Source: Acidobacteriota bacterium
GTDB taxonomy: Bacteria > Acidobacteriota > Vicinamibacteria > Marinacidobacterales > Marinacidobacteraceae
Direction: 5' to 3'
NCBI GenBank assembly: GCA_028877265.1
Contig: JAPPGX010000086.1
Location: 1-64,000 of the forward strand
Length of the DNA: 64,000 nucleotides
Below the pieces are notes generated by a model. That model had not been told where the DNA came from and did not search any database. It saw nothing but the letters and a program-made list of their open reading frames with translations. A program made the position numbers and the translations under genes. Below are positions 16,054-25,732 of the stretch, piece after piece. Within the stretch, counting starts at the first letter, position 1. Each line of letters starts with the position of its first letter.

Positions 16054-17451
16054 ATGAGTGAAACACCAGGACCCGATCCCCGAGCAACCGCCCGCAGTCG
16101 GCGGAAGTTCATCCAGACCGTCGCCGCCGGATCGGCGGGGGCCGCGACCGCCCCGTCCGCGCTCTTCGGCGAACGGCGGATGATGGCCCGCGAACGGGCC
16201 CGCGAGTCTCCCGGCGGCCAGGTCGCCCCCTCCGACCGGATCGGCCTCGCCGTGATCGGGGCGGGCGGGATGGGGATGGCCGGAGTGGACACGGCGCTGC
16301 GCATCCCGGGGGTCGAACTGGTGGCGGCCTGCGACATCTTCGACGGCCGCCTGGACGCCGCCCGCGAGCGCCACGGGGCCATCTTCACCACCCGCGACTA
16401 CCGGGAGGTGCTCGCCCGCGACGATGTGGACGCGGTCATCGTGGGCACGCCCGACCACTGGCACCAGTCCGTCTCGGTGGACGCGCTCGAGGCGGGGAAG
16501 GCCGCGTACTGCGAGAAGCCCATGGTGCACGACATTGCCGAGGGCCACGGCCTGATCCAGGCCCAGGAGGAGTCCGGAAGTGTCTTCCAGGTGGGCAGCC
16601 AGGGCATGAGTTCGCTCGGCAACGAGAAGGCCAAGGAGCTCTACGAGGAGGGCGCCATCGGCGAGCTCAACTACGCCGAGGGCTTCTGGGCGCGCAACGA
16701 TCCGCTGGGCGCCTGGCAGTATCCGATCCCCGCCGGCGCATCCGAAGAAACCGTGGACTGGAAGCGTTTCCTGGGACCGGCGCCCGTGGTTCCCTACGAC
16801 CCGCTGCGCGTCTTCCGCTGGCGCAACTACCGCCACTACGGCACCGGGGTCGCGGGCGACCTCTTCGTCCATCTTTTTTCCAGTCTTCACTTCATCGTGA
16901 GCTCGCGCGGTCCGACGCGTATCCAGGCGACCGGCGGGCTGCGCTACTGGGAGGACGGCCGCGAGGTGCCGGACGTGCTCCTGGGCATGTTCGACTATCC
17001 CGAGACCGACACGCACCCCGGCTTCAACCTGTCGCTGCGCGTCAATTTCGTGGACGGGACCTCCGGCAGCACGTTCCTGCGGCTCGTCGGCAGCGAGGGG
17101 TCGATGGACGTCACCTGGACCGAGGTGGTGCTGCGAAAGAACGTGGCCGTGGATCCGATGGACGCTTTCTCCCGGGAAAAGATGGCCGACGCGGCGGGGG
17201 ACGCGGAGGGCCTGCCCGCCCGGGTCCGCATGCAGCCCCCGGTGGAGATCCACCACGCGGTCGAGCGCGGCTACCGCGGCGCGCTGGTGGACCACTACTT
17301 CAACTTCTTCGAGGCGGTCCGGGGCGGGCCGCCGGTGCTGCAGGACGCGGCCTTCGGCCTCCGGGCCGCCGCTCCCGCGCTGGCCTGCAATCTCGCCTAT
17401 TTCCAGGACCGCAGCGTCCGCTGGGACCCCGACGCGATGAGGCTCGCCTGA
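16054..17451 (+). CDS. Tat-exported Gfo/Idh/MocA oxidoreductase
   Basis: The 465-residue protein begins with a twin-arginine signal (SRRKFIQTVAAGSAGAA, residues 13-29), so it should be exported folded with its cofactor. A Rossmann domain follows with the dinucleotide motif IGAGGMGMAG, the EKPMVHDIAEG segment (family Lys-Pro), and a C-terminal alpha/beta domain typical of Gfo/Idh/MocA enzymes. Characterised relatives oxidise sugars or cleave glycosides with bound NAD(P). It overlaps the double-DUF1080 lipoprotein gene at TGATG, so the pair is translationally coupled. A role in oxidising a glycoside before cleavage by the DUF1080 partner fits recent knowledge of both families, but the substrate is unknown. 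Confidence 0.9.
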   Translation: MSETPGPDPRATARSRRKFIQTVAAGSAGAATAPSALFGERRMMARERARESPGGQVAPSDRIGLAVIGAGGMGMAGVDTALRIPGVELVAACDIFDGRLDAARERHGAIFTTRDYREVLARDDVDAVIVGTPDHWHQSVSVDALEAGKAAYCEKPMVHDIAEGHGLIQAQEESGSVFQVGSQGMSSLGNEKAKELYEEGAIGELNYAEGFWARNDPLGAWQYPIPAGASEETVDWKRFLGPAPVVPYDPLRVFRWRNYRHYGTGVAGDLFVHLFSSLHFIVSSRGPTRIQATGGLRYWEDGREVPDVLLGMFDYPETDTHPGFNLSLRVNFVDGTSGSTFLRLVGSEGSMDVTWTEVVLRKNVAVDPMDAFSREKMADAAGDAEGLPARVRMQPPVEIHHAVERGYRGALVDHYFNFFEAVRGGPPVLQDAAFGLRAAAPALACNLAYFQDRSVRWDPDAMRLA

Positions 17452-18788
17452 TGAACGTGAGAAACGACATGCACACGATCAGGAAAGCGCTGCTGGCGGC
17501 GGTTCTCGCCGCCGGTTGCGCGGATGTCGCCGAGTCTCCCCCCGCCGGAGACACGGATTCCGGCGTGGGCGGCCCCGAGCGAGCGCCCAACACCCTCACC
17601 GAAGCCGAGCGCGCCGCGGGCTGGCGCCTCCTCTTCGACGGCGAGACGGCCGCGGGGTGGCGCGGCTACAACCGCGACGAGTTTCCGGACACCGGCTGGG
17701 GGGTGATGGACGGGATGCTGGTCGTGGGGGCGACCGCCACGGACCCGGACGTCCCCGTGGGCGGGGATATCGTCACCACGGAGTCCTTCACCGACTTCGA
17801 CCTCAAGTTCGAGTTCCGGCTCTCCGAGGTGGCCAACAGCGGCGTCCTCTACCGGGTGATCGAGGAGGAGGGCTCCGAGATCTGGTTCAACGCCCCCGAG
17901 TACCAGGTGCTCGACGACGACGCCTACATCGAGATGGGGACGATGGACATGCACAAACATCTCACCGGCGACAACTACGACCTGCACGCCGCTGGCGAGA
18001 AGACCCTGCACGGCCCCGGCGCATGGAACGAGGGCCGCATCCGGGTGCTGAACAACCACGTGGAGCACTGGCTGAACGGGACGAAGACGGTGGAGTACGA
18101 GTTCGGCTCGCCGGAGTGGGAGGAGCTGGTCGCGGCCAGCAAGTTCGCTCCCTATCCGCGTTACGGCCGCGCGGCGTCAGGGCCGATCGGCCTCCAGGAC
18201 CACGGCAGGAACGTCTGGTACCGGAGCATCAGGATCCGGCCCCTGGAACCGGTCTCCCTGTTTGGCGGCGAGGATCTCGACGGCTGGCAGGTGCATGGCA
18301 CCGAGCGCTGGTACGTCGAGAACGGAGAACTCGTGTGCGAGAGCGGACCCGACGCCGAGTACGGCTACCTGAAGACCGCCCGGACGTTCCGCGACTTCGA
18401 CCTGACGATCGACTTCCTGCAGGAAGCCGACGGCAACAGCGGGGTCTTCTTCCGTTCGAGCGTCGAGGGCACGATCGTCAATGGCTGGCAGGCCGAGGTG
18501 GCGCCTCCCGGCCTCTTCACCGGCGGGATCTACGAGTCGTACGGCCGCGGCTGGCTGGTGCAGCCCGATCCGGCGCTCGACGAGGCGCTGAACATGGGCG
18601 AGTGGAACACCCTGCGCGTCCGGGCGGTGGGCGACCGGGTGACCACCTGGCTGAACGGGACCCGGATGGTGGACTTCGAGGACGACCAGATCGGGGCGGC
18701 GGAGGGCTCGATCGCACTCCAGATCCACGACGGGGGCGGGATCAGGGTGCGCTGGCGGAACATCCAGGTGGTGGATCTGGGGGAGTAG
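17451..18788 (+). CDS. Lipoprotein with two DUF1080 domains
   Basis: The 445-residue protein has a lipoprotein-type signal (AVLAAGC, Cys about residue 24) and two tandem DUF1080 beta-sandwich domains. They start at LLFDGETAAGWRGYN (about residue 62) and SLFGGEDLDGWQVHG (about residue 268). Each ends in the family pattern of a WLNGT loop and a strand with RSIRIRPL or RNIQVVDL. DUF1080 members are now described as 3-keto-disaccharide or 3-keto-glycoside hydrolases. It overlaps the upstream Tat-exported oxidoreductase gene, which could supply the 3-keto substrate. The domains are too divergent to call a recent duplication. It converges on the PhoX-like gene with a 28-base gap. Confidence 0.9.
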   Translation: MNVRNDMHTIRKALLAAVLAAGCADVAESPPAGDTDSGVGGPERAPNTLTEAERAAGWRLLFDGETAAGWRGYNRDEFPDTGWGVMDGMLVVGATATDPDVPVGGDIVTTESFTDFDLKFEFRLSEVANSGVLYRVIEEEGSEIWFNAPEYQVLDDDAYIEMGTMDMHKHLTGDNYDLHAAGEKTLHGPGAWNEGRIRVLNNHVEHWLNGTKTVEYEFGSPEWEELVAASKFAPYPRYGRAASGPIGLQDHGRNVWYRSIRIRPLEPVSLFGGEDLDGWQVHGTERWYVENGELVCESGPDAEYGYLKTARTFRDFDLTIDFLQEADGNSGVFFRSSVEGTIVNGWQAEVAPPGLFTGGIYESYGRGWLVQPDPALDEALNMGEWNTLRVRAVGDRVTTWLNGTRMVDFEDDQIGAAEGSIALQIHDGGGIRVRWRNIQVVDLGE

Positions 18789-18816
18789 ATCGGACCGGTG
18801 CTCAAGTAACGCCGCG

Positions 18817-20253
18817 CTACACCGGCCCCTCTTCCCAGGGCCCCCACATCGCGTACGTCGTGCTCGACCGTGAACCGCCGGCGCGCGACGATCCCTGCAC
18901 GTTGAAGAACAACACCCTTCCGTCAGGGCTGAAACATGTTCCCGCGTACTCACCGACCGGGTTGGGCGCATGCACGAGGTTGAAGATCTGCCCCTCGCGA
19001 TTCAGACCCCGGATGTAGTGATCGTCGGTGCCGTCTTCACAGAGCACCACCCCGCCCCGCGGGCTGACCACGACGTTGTCCGGCGCATCCAGCATCAGGC
19101 TGGACAATGACTCGAAGACCACCGTCAGTTCGCCGGCGTCATCGGATGTGGGACGGTAGTGGAAGACCTGTCCGCATCGGGCGGCGCCGCCGCTGGTCGA
19201 CACGATGTAGATGCCACCGTCTCCATACCAGGCGCCTTCGAGCCGGTCGAAGCTCGCGGCGCCCTTTGCCCGGCCCTGCCTGAAGACCGCCAGTGGATTC
19301 TCTTCGGCATCCGCAGGATCGGGATCGTCGATGTCCACCCAGTGGACAGGCAACACGGCGCCAACCGTCTGTCCCAGCGCCAGCGCGGCTCCGGGTCGGC
19401 CGGTGATCGCCAGCATCTGCAGACGGCCTCCCGCGGACAGCACTCCCGCCTGATCGGGGATGAATCGGTAAAAGCCCGCGCCCGCCTCCTCGTCCGGCTG
19501 GTAGTCCCGGTCCTCGGTCTCGTAGACGATCCCGGTGGCCGGATCCACCGCCGCGGCCTCGTGCACGAAACGCCCCATCGCGCGTAGCGGCAACGGATCC
19601 ACCGGCCCCGCGGCGCTCACCGGAACCTCGAAGATGTACCCGTGTGGCCGCCGGTAGCCGTCCTGCGGGCCTCGCACGGTCTCTTCGCAGGACAGCCAGC
19701 TTCCCCAGGGCGTCGGCCCGCCGGCGCAGTTCACACAGGTGCCCGCCAGGGACACGAACTCATCCACCAGGTCGACTTTCAGGTCACCAGCTGACTCCGA
19801 GATCCGGACCTCCAGCGACGTGGTTCCTCCGGTGGCCCGTGGATCGTAGTAGGGCTCGCCGATGGGTCGCGCGTGCGGACTGGTCGCGCTGTCGACCATC
19901 TCGTGGTTGCGGATCAGGCGGACATTGCCGTTCGGCAACGGGAAGGCGGCCATGCCGTCAAAGGCGTTGGGCACTTCGAGATCGGGTCGTACGGACGAAG
20001 CGACGCCGCCCGAACTCAGGGGTACGCAGCGGAAGCCCGCGGGAATCTCGAACTGCGGACTGTCCGAGCTGATCGCCAGTTGTCCGTAGTGGGGCGCGCC
20101 CAGCGGCACTACTGATGCGGCGGGTGCGGTCGATTGGGCTGGTACTGCCGGCGGAGCCAGTCCCTTTGCCTCGCTGCGACGCACCAGCCCTATCAGGGAC
20201 GGCACAGAGACGGCCAGCCGCTGGAGGAAGCGACGGCGGTCGATCGAACTCAT
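18817..20253 (-). CDS. PhoX-like (DUF839) Tat-exported protein
   Basis: The 478-residue protein carries a twin-arginine signal (DRRRFLQRLAVS, residues 5-16) and a DUF839/PhoX-type beta-propeller. Recognisable parts are LPNGNVRLIRNHE, GTCVNCAGGPTPWGSWLSCEET (residues about 177-198), HEAAAVDPATGIVYETED and DNVVVSPRGGVVLCEDG. PhoX phosphatases use a calcium-iron cofactor; the Cys in the TCVNCAGG and SCEET segments matches the family. It could be a secreted phosphatase or a non-enzymatic propeller. The ATG at 20253 is preceded by GAGGGAG and starts just before the Tat motif. It follows the CehA-type gene by 19 bases, so they form an operon. Confidence 0.85.
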   Translation of the reverse strand: MSSIDRRRFLQRLAVSVPSLIGLVRRSEAKGLAPPAVPAQSTAPAASVVPLGAPHYGQLAISSDSPQFEIPAGFRCVPLSSGGVASSVRPDLEVPNAFDGMAAFPLPNGNVRLIRNHEMVDSATSPHARPIGEPYYDPRATGGTTSLEVRISESAGDLKVDLVDEFVSLAGTCVNCAGGPTPWGSWLSCEETVRGPQDGYRRPHGYIFEVPVSAAGPVDPLPLRAMGRFVHEAAAVDPATGIVYETEDRDYQPDEEAGAGFYRFIPDQAGVLSAGGRLQMLAITGRPGAALALGQTVGAVLPVHWVDIDDPDPADAEENPLAVFRQGRAKGAASFDRLEGAWYGDGGIYIVSTSGGAARCGQVFHYRPTSDDAGELTVVFESLSSLMLDAPDNVVVSPRGGVVLCEDGTDDHYIRGLNREGQIFNLVHAPNPVGEYAGTCFSPDGRVLFFNVQGSSRAGGSRSSTTYAMWGPWEEGPV

Positions 20254-20272
20254 CGCAGACTCCCTCGTGTCC

Positions 20273-22711
20273 CTACCGCAGGAAATCCTGCAGCCGCTCT
20301 CGGGCCAGCGCGAACCGTTCGAGGATGCGGGGGATCGGCAGCTCGCCGTAGCGCTCCCGCACCTCGGCTTCGGAGTGATCGAGGGCGCGAAGAAGATCGC
20401 GAGCCGCTGCGTCCGCCGTCCCCGCATCGTGACTTCCCACCTCGCCGATCCAGACGGGTGACGTCTGGGCGAAAACCGAACCGTTCATCCCGGGCCAGCT
20501 CTCCGGACCGCCGTGGGCCCGGGCCGCGACCCAGCCCCCGTCCGGGAGACTCAGGGAGCCGGTCAGTTCGCGAACGCCGGGACCGTCGAGTCCCGAAAGG
20601 GTGTCCACCGCCTCCCCGTTCACGATCAGGTCCACCTGCGCCACCGGGCCGGTGTGGGCCAGCGTCAGGGTCCAGGCGGCCTCCCCACCCTGCCCGACCG
20701 CGTCGCCGGGACGCGCGCCCTCCACCCGGAAGTCGAGGAGCGGGCCGGTCGTGACGAAGCTCTTCCCCGCCCGGAGCGCCTCCAGGTATGCCGCGATCCG
20801 GAACGGCCCCGGCACGTGAACGTAGATCCGGGTGGTTCCCACCGCCATGGTCCGGTGGTAGTCGAGCATCACGTCGGTGCCGGCGGAGGCGGCGAGCGGC
20901 ACCCCGAGGTTCAGGAACCGGTGCCAGAGGTCCGCGGTGCCGAACTCATTGGTCCACAGGCACGCCACCTCGAGGGTATCGAGATCGCCGAGCAGGGCGT
21001 CGGGGATCACCATGATCGGGATCGCGCCCAGCCCCGCCTCGCTCCCGAAAGGATCCGGGCGCGACACCGGGTGCATGTAGGCGCTCACCCCACCCTGGCT
21101 CCGCGAATGGACCAGCGCGTCCAGATTGGGACGGTCGTCGGCCTCGTAGACCGGATACCCCGGTCCCCAGAACCAGGGCCAGAACACGCTCTCGATGCCG
21201 ATCAGGCCGAGGTGGCCCAGGAAGTGGGAGCGGATCTCCTGCCCGAAGAGGACGGCCGGGACGTCCTCCACCCGGCGGTCCATGAAGAACTCGGTGTCGT
21301 TCCTCCGGTGATGGAGGTTGGCCATCAGCGGCGTGCCGAGATCCAGGTCCTCCCCCGCCTGCAGCAGTTCCAGATCGTCCGGGGAGAGCCTGGTGACGCC
21401 CCCGTAGTTGAGGTGGAAGTGGTGGTCGGCGGAGCGGTAGCCGGCGGCCCGCGCATCCCAGAGCGGTTCGAAGACCAGTTCGGCCTCGGCCGTTTCTCCG
21501 GGGGAAACGGGTACCGATGCCGTGGCGGGGAGACTGCTGAATCCGTGTGTCGCGCTGATCCGCACCTCCCCCGCCGGGGATGCCGGCACCTCGACCTCGA
21601 CGACCCCGGGCGAGTAGAAGTAGACCCGGCCGTGGGTCCCGTCAAACCGGGGGAACACCCCGGGGATGACCGCAGGATGCCCGATGGGATCCAGCACTTC
21701 GAGCCGCGCCGGCACCGGCGGCATTCCGTCCGCCTTCCGCGTGGTGATCCGCACGCGGGCCAGCGGCGCCCCGAAGTCCCAGCTGCGAATCGGAACGTCC
21801 GCTACCGGGCCGCCGCGCGTGCTGATCTTCCGCAGGCGGAACTCCTCGTTCTCGTCCGCCTCCGTGTAGATCACCGACTCCCCGTCCGCCGTGAACGCCG
21901 GCGTCAGCGGCAGTCCCCGGGCGGCTACCAGCTCCATCGGATCCACCTTCTCGGGATCCAGCAGCATCAGCCGGTAGCCGTCGCCCCCGTCGCCCGCCGG
22001 CCAGTTCAGCGCCAGGACAGCCTTTCCCGGCGCCGCGCCGGGCCGGGCCTGCGAGGCGATGGACTCGGCCCGCAGTGAGGTCTCGGCCCCCGAAGCGTCC
22101 CGGACGATCACCGCGTCAGCGGACGACCGGCCCTTCGACAGGTAGGCGAGGCCCCCGCCGGCAAGCGGCTGCGGACGCACCTCCAGGCCGCGCCGCTCCG
22201 TGACCCGCGCCGGCTCGCCCGTCTCGAGCGAAAGCCGCCAGATGTCGAGATCGCCCTCGGTGGAGGCGCTGAAGTAGAGCGTTTCCCCGTCCGGCGACCA
22301 GGCGGGGTCGAGGACGATGGAGTCGTCTTCGAACAGGAGCGTCTCCTCGCCCGAACCGAGGTCGAGCGACCAGATGGTGAGACGTTCGCTGTCATCGCGG
22401 AGGAACGCCAGCCGGGTCCCGTCGGGATGCCAAGCGGGGCGGCTGTCGAGTCCCGGCCCGCTGGTGACGCGCCGGGCAACTCCGGTCTCGGGATCGAGCA
22501 GCCAGATCCAGCCGCGTGCGGCGATGGCGATGGTCCCGCCGTCCGGTGAAGGAGCCGGATCGGTTGGCCCGGCGACCACCATCGGCAGTTCGAACCCCTC
22601 CACGTACACGTGGTGGGAGTACCCCTCGAGCTTCGGGTAGCGGTTCGTCCACTGGGCCGAGACGAGCTCCGGGACGAGCAGGATGAGGAGCGATAGGAGC
22701 GTAATTCTCAT
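20273..22711 (-). CDS. Secreted beta-propeller / CehA-McbA-type metallohydrolase
   Basis: The 812-residue exported protein has a signal peptide (residues 1-19, cleavage near VSAQ). About 300 residues of TolB/WD40-like propeller follow, with repeats such as [19 protein letters not shown] and [12 protein letters not shown]. The C-terminal half resembles the PHP-related CehA/McbA metallohydrolases: SADHHFHLN (about residue 445), [22 protein letters not shown] and [12 protein letters not shown] supply His and Asp metal ligands. Relatives hydrolyse carbamates and other esters or phosphoesters. The propeller may bind the substrate or a cell-wall polymer. It lies between DUF1445 (upstream, 21-base gap) and the PhoX-like gene in one operon. 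Confidence 0.82.
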   Translation of the reverse strand: MRITLLSLLILLVPELVSAQWTNRYPKLEGYSHHVYVEGFELPMVVAGPTDPAPSPDGGTIAIAARGWIWLLDPETGVARRVTSGPGLDSRPAWHPDGTRLAFLRDDSERLTIWSLDLGSGEETLLFEDDSIVLDPAWSPDGETLYFSASTEGDLDIWRLSLETGEPARVTERRGLEVRPQPLAGGGLAYLSKGRSSADAVIVRDASGAETSLRAESIASQARPGAAPGKAVLALNWPAGDGGDGYRLMLLDPEKVDPMELVAARGLPLTPAFTADGESVIYTEADENEEFRLRKISTRGGPVADVPIRSWDFGAPLARVRITTRKADGMPPVPARLEVLDPIGHPAVIPGVFPRFDGTHGRVYFYSPGVVEVEVPASPAGEVRISATHGFSSLPATASVPVSPGETAEAELVFEPLWDARAAGYRSADHHFHLNYGGVTRLSPDDLELLQAGEDLDLGTPLMANLHHRRNDTEFFMDRRVEDVPAVLFGQEIRSHFLGHLGLIGIESVFWPWFWGPGYPVYEADDRPNLDALVHSRSQGGVSAYMHPVSRPDPFGSEAGLGAIPIMVIPDALLGDLDTLEVACLWTNEFGTADLWHRFLNLGVPLAASAGTDVMLDYHRTMAVGTTRIYVHVPGPFRIAAYLEALRAGKSFVTTGPLLDFRVEGARPGDAVGQGGEAAWTLTLAHTGPVAQVDLIVNGEAVDTLSGLDGPGVRELTGSLSLPDGGWVAARAHGGPESWPGMNGSVFAQTSPVWIGEVGSHDAGTADAAARDLLRALDHSEAEVRERYGELPIPRILERFALARERLQDFLR

Positions 22712-22732
22712 TGCGTTACCTCGCGGTCCGGG

Positions 22733-23569
22733 CTATGCGGCCCGCTGGATCTGCTCGGCCACCGGGACGTCGGTGACGAACATGTGGCCCGGCGCGTGGG
22801 AAATGAGGAGGTCCGGTTGCGCGTTGTGGCAGGCGACCTGCGAGGTCACCCCGCAGGCCCAGAAGACCGGCACTTCTCCCGGCAGCAGTCCCCCGTCCTC
22901 ACCCCAGTCAGGCCGGGAGAGATCATGGATCCCGAGCGCGGCCGGGTCGCCGATATGTACCGGCGCCCCATGGGCGAGCGGCTGTTCGCCGCTGATCCGC
23001 ACCGCGTCCTCGACCCGCGACTCCGGAATCGGCCGCATCGTGACCACGAGGTGGCCGTGGAAGGGCCCCGCCGGCTCGCACTCCCTCCCGCTGCGGTACA
23101 TCGCCACGATGCGACCCTCGTCCTGGTGCCGGAGCCGGATTCCGGCCTCGACGAGTCCCGCCTCGAAACCGAAGCTGCATCCGAGCAGGAAAGCGGTCAG
23201 GTCCGGGTCCCACGCGTCCCGCACGTCGTCGGTTTCGAGCGGCTGACCGCCGTGGCGGGTCACCCGGTAGCGGGGGAGGTCGGTCCTCAGATCCGCTCCC
23301 GGAGCCAGGGCCCTCAGCACCGGGCTCTCGCTCATCAGCAGGAGGGGACAGGGCTTGGGATTCCGGTCGCAGAACGTCCGGAAATCCCTGGCGAGCGAAC
23401 GCGGCAGCACGATCAGGTTGGCCTGGGCGAACCCGGGACACGCTCCGGAGGTCGTCTCGGAGAACCGGCCGTCCCGGCAGTCGGCGCGCAGCGCTCGTGG
23501 ATCCGACCGGGGATCGCCGGCCTCGGGAGCCGGGGTTTTCCCGGAGTCGAGAGCGGGGCTTTCGTGCAT
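22733..23569 (-). CDS. DUF1445 (putative hydro-lyase) family protein
   Basis: The 278-residue protein matches the UPF0317/DUF1445 family (YcsI-like), annotated as putative hydro-lyase and related to a domain found in D-glutamate cyclase. Recognisable stretches are [47 protein letters not shown] and [12 protein letters not shown], with the Cys in the last motif conserved in the family. It has no signal peptide. The ATG at 23569 is preceded by CGGAGG with nine-base spacing and by a TAAAGT promoter-like hexamer. It leads the operon with the CehA-type and PhoX-like genes. A role in amino-acid or pyroglutamate metabolism is possible but unproved. Confidence 0.85.
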   Translation of the reverse strand: MHESPALDSGKTPAPEAGDPRSDPRALRADCRDGRFSETTSGACPGFAQANLIVLPRSLARDFRTFCDRNPKPCPLLLMSESPVLRALAPGADLRTDLPRYRVTRHGGQPLETDDVRDAWDPDLTAFLLGCSFGFEAGLVEAGIRLRHQDEGRIVAMYRSGRECEPAGPFHGHLVVTMRPIPESRVEDAVRISGEQPLAHGAPVHIGDPAALGIHDLSRPDWGEDGGLLPGEVPVFWACGVTSQVACHNAQPDLLISHAPGHMFVTDVPVAEQIQRAA

Positions 23570-23588
23570 GGCGCCAACCTCCGGGGCA

Positions 23589-23594
23589 ACTTTA
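23589..23594 (-). promoter_or_regulatory. Candidate -10 element of the DUF1445 operon
   Basis: TAAAGT followed by TGCCCC on the minus strand, then CGGAGG and the ATG at 23569. It is divergent from the ribosomal-protein promoter 50 bases away. Confidence 0.4.
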
Positions 23595-23646
23595 CGGGAC
23601 GGCCGGGCGGAAGAAAGTGGGACGCATCCGCCTGCGTACCGGCTGT

Positions 23647-23652
23647 TATACT
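23647..23652 (+). promoter_or_regulatory. Candidate extended -10 promoter of the rplM operon
   Basis: TATACT preceded by TGT, giving the extended form TGnTATACT, and followed by GCCCGC. It lies about 150 bases before the rplM start. The AT-rich CGAAATTTTTTTACTC tract at 23729-23744 lies in the leader and stands out against the high GC. Confidence 0.45.
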
Positions 23653-23800
23653 GCCCGCTTCGGGCGACTCCGCGATCTCCGCACGTTCCGGCGGCATTCG
23701 GACCGGGACCTGCCGGGAAGCGACGCGCCCGAAATTTTTTTACTCTGGAACAGCTCAAACCACCGCAATCGCACCTCCAGCCACCCGTATCCTCAGCGTT

Positions 23801-24259
23801 TTGTCCCGTTCGGCAGGCACAACCTTCGCGCGCGCCAGTGAAATCAGGCGCCGCTGGTTCGTGGTGGATGCGGGCGACCAGCCCCTCGGCCGCCTCGCGA
23901 GCCGGGTCGCCCGGGTGTTGACCGGCAAGCACAAGCCTTCCTGGACTCCGTTCCTCGACTGTGGTGACCACGTGATCGTCCTGAACGCCGCCCGGGTCCG
24001 CCTCACCGGCCGCAAGGAAGAGCAGAAGGTGTACTACCGGACCAGCGGACGGCCCGGCGGCCTGAAGTCGAGAACCGCCGCCCAGGTCCGCAGCAGCCAC
24101 CCCGAGCGCCTCGTCGAGAGCGCGGTGCGGGGGATGCTGCCCAAGGGCAGTCTCGGGCGTTCGCAGTTCACCAAGCTCAAGGTGTATCCAGGCGGCGAAC
24201 ACCCGCACGAGGCCCAACAGCCGGAACCCCTCCCCGCCCACCTCGGCCCGTCATCCTGA
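23801..24259 (+). CDS. rplM: Ribosomal protein L13
   Basis: The 152-residue large-subunit protein. Diagnostic parts are [48 protein letters not shown] and [21 protein letters not shown]. The start is uncertain. No ATG or GTG lies near the expected N-terminus, and TTG at 23801 gives the usual spacing to the conserved FVVDA. The C-terminus ends in a proline-rich tail. Its TGA overlaps the ATG of rpsI (TGATG), the usual L13-S9 pairing. A leader of about 150 bases lies between the promoter-like TATACT and this start. Confidence 0.93.
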   Translation: MSRSAGTTFARASEIRRRWFVVDAGDQPLGRLASRVARVLTGKHKPSWTPFLDCGDHVIVLNAARVRLTGRKEEQKVYYRTSGRPGGLKSRTAAQVRSSHPERLVESAVRGMLPKGSLGRSQFTKLKVYPGGEHPHEAQQPEPLPAHLGPSS

Positions 24260-24651
24260 TGCCAGAACCCCTCGCCTACGGGACGGGCAAGCGGAAAAGC
24301 TCCATCGCCCGGGTCTACCTCCGGAACGGCTCCGGCGAGATCCTGGTGAACCAGCGGCCGCTCGCCGACTACTTCCCGAGAGAGGCGTACCAGAACTGGG
24401 TTACCCAGCCGCTGCTCGCCACCGACCAGGGCGGCGCCGTGGATATCGATGCCCGCGTCAAGGGCGGCGGATTGTCCGGACAGGCGGCCGCGGTGCGGCT
24501 CGGGATCGCCCGGGCGCTGAGCGACAACGACGCGCGGCTGCGGCCGGAACTCAAGCGCCGGGGTTTCCTCACCCGGGATGCGCGGCGCAAGGAGCGCAAG
24601 AAATACGGACAGCCGGGAGCGCGGAAGCGCTTCCAGTACTCCAAGCGCTGA
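24259..24651 (+). CDS. rpsI: Ribosomal protein S9
   Basis: The 130-residue small-subunit protein of normal length. It has the N-terminal GTGKRKSSIARVYL, the GGGLSGQAAAVRLGIARAL block and the basic C-terminal tail ending QYSKR, which reaches the P-site tRNA anticodon in known ribosomes. Its ATG overlaps the rplM stop. Sixty bases separate it from rpsB. Confidence 0.97.
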   Translation: MPEPLAYGTGKRKSSIARVYLRNGSGEILVNQRPLADYFPREAYQNWVTQPLLATDQGGAVDIDARVKGGGLSGQAAAVRLGIARALSDNDARLRPELKRRGFLTRDARRKERKKYGQPGARKRFQYSKR

Positions 24652-24711
24652 CGATGGCTCGCCCGCTGCTTCCGAGCTTTGGCTGGCGGGCTTCCGCCTG
24701 CCGTTGATCCG

Positions 24712-25668
24712 ATGTCCACGACCGTAACGATGCGGGACCTGCTCGAAGCGGGGCTCCACTTCGGACACGAGACGAAGTGGTGGAACCCGCGGATGCGGCC
24801 GTACATCTACGGATCGCGGAGCGGGATCCACATCGTGGATCTCAACCAGACGTTGCCGCTCTTCCGGGACGCGCTGAACTTCATTTCGAAGCTCGGCGCC
24901 GAGGGCAAGACGATTCTCTTCGTCGGCACCAAACGCCAGGCGCAGGAGGTCATCGCCTCGGAAGCCGCCCGGGTGGAGGCGTTCTACGTGAACCACCGGT
25001 GGCTCGGGGGACTGCTCACCAACTTCCAGACGATCCGCAAGAGCATCGCCAAGTTCCAGGAGTTGCGGGAGATCACCGAGAACGCCGATCAGGGGGGCTT
25101 CTCGAACAAGGCCTGGTCGCGCCTCGACAAGCGCCGCCGGCGGATGGAAAAGACGCTGAGCGGCATCGAGAAGATGGACCGGTTGCCCGACGCGGTGTGC
25201 ATCGTGGATCCCAAGAACGAAATGATTGCGGTCCAGGAAGCAAGGAAGCTCGGGATCCCGATCGTGGCCATCGTGGACACCGACTGCGACCCCGACCTCA
25301 TCGACTACGTGATCCCGGGGAACGACGACGCCCTCCGGGCGATCCGCCTCTTCGCCGAGCGCATTGCGAGCGCGTTCGACGACGGGCGGCAGCTTCGCGG
25401 GTTGACGGCCTTCGGCGCCGACGGGGACGGTGCGGCGCCGGACGGGGCTGCGGATGCCGCTCCACCTGCCGAGGCCGCCACCCCGGTTTCGAGCGGCCCC
25501 ACGGCGGCCGACCCGGACGCGAGGAGTGCCGGCGCGGGCAACTCGGCGGCGTCCGGCGAAGCGTCCGCGGCGGGCGGCACCGCGGCTCCGGACCCGGACA
25601 CCGCCGGGACCCCGAGCACCGTCGCCAGTTCAGAAACCGAGGATCCGGCGCCGGCCACCACCGGCTGA
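24712..25668 (+). CDS. rpsB: Ribosomal protein S2 with Ala/Pro-rich C-terminal tail
   Basis: The 318-residue protein. Residues 1-235 are canonical S2, with MRDLLEAGLHFGHETKWWNP, IYGSRSGIHIVDL, LFVGTKRQAQEVI, VNHRWLGGLLTNFQTI, PDAVCIVDPKNEMIAVQEA and PIVAIVDTDCDPDLIDYVIPGNDDA. The last 80 residues are a low-complexity tail of Ala, Pro, Gly, Ser, Thr and Asp. Bacterial S2 is usually 230-260 residues, so the tail is an addition that should be disordered. The ATG at 24712 starts just before the conserved MRDLL and lacks an obvious ribosome-binding site. rpsB is followed by tsf, as in most bacteria. Confidence 0.96.
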   Translation: MSTTVTMRDLLEAGLHFGHETKWWNPRMRPYIYGSRSGIHIVDLNQTLPLFRDALNFISKLGAEGKTILFVGTKRQAQEVIASEAARVEAFYVNHRWLGGLLTNFQTIRKSIAKFQELREITENADQGGFSNKAWSRLDKRRRRMEKTLSGIEKMDRLPDAVCIVDPKNEMIAVQEARKLGIPIVAIVDTDCDPDLIDYVIPGNDDALRAIRLFAERIASAFDDGRQLRGLTAFGADGDGAAPDGAADAAPPAEAATPVSSGPTAADPDARSAGAGNSAASGEASAAGGTAAPDPDTAGTPSTVASSETEDPAPATTG

Positions 25669-25732
25669 CCGGACACCCTCGAGACACCGCCAAGAAAGTC
25701 GCCCCGGCGGCTTCAACAGGAGGATTCCCCAC

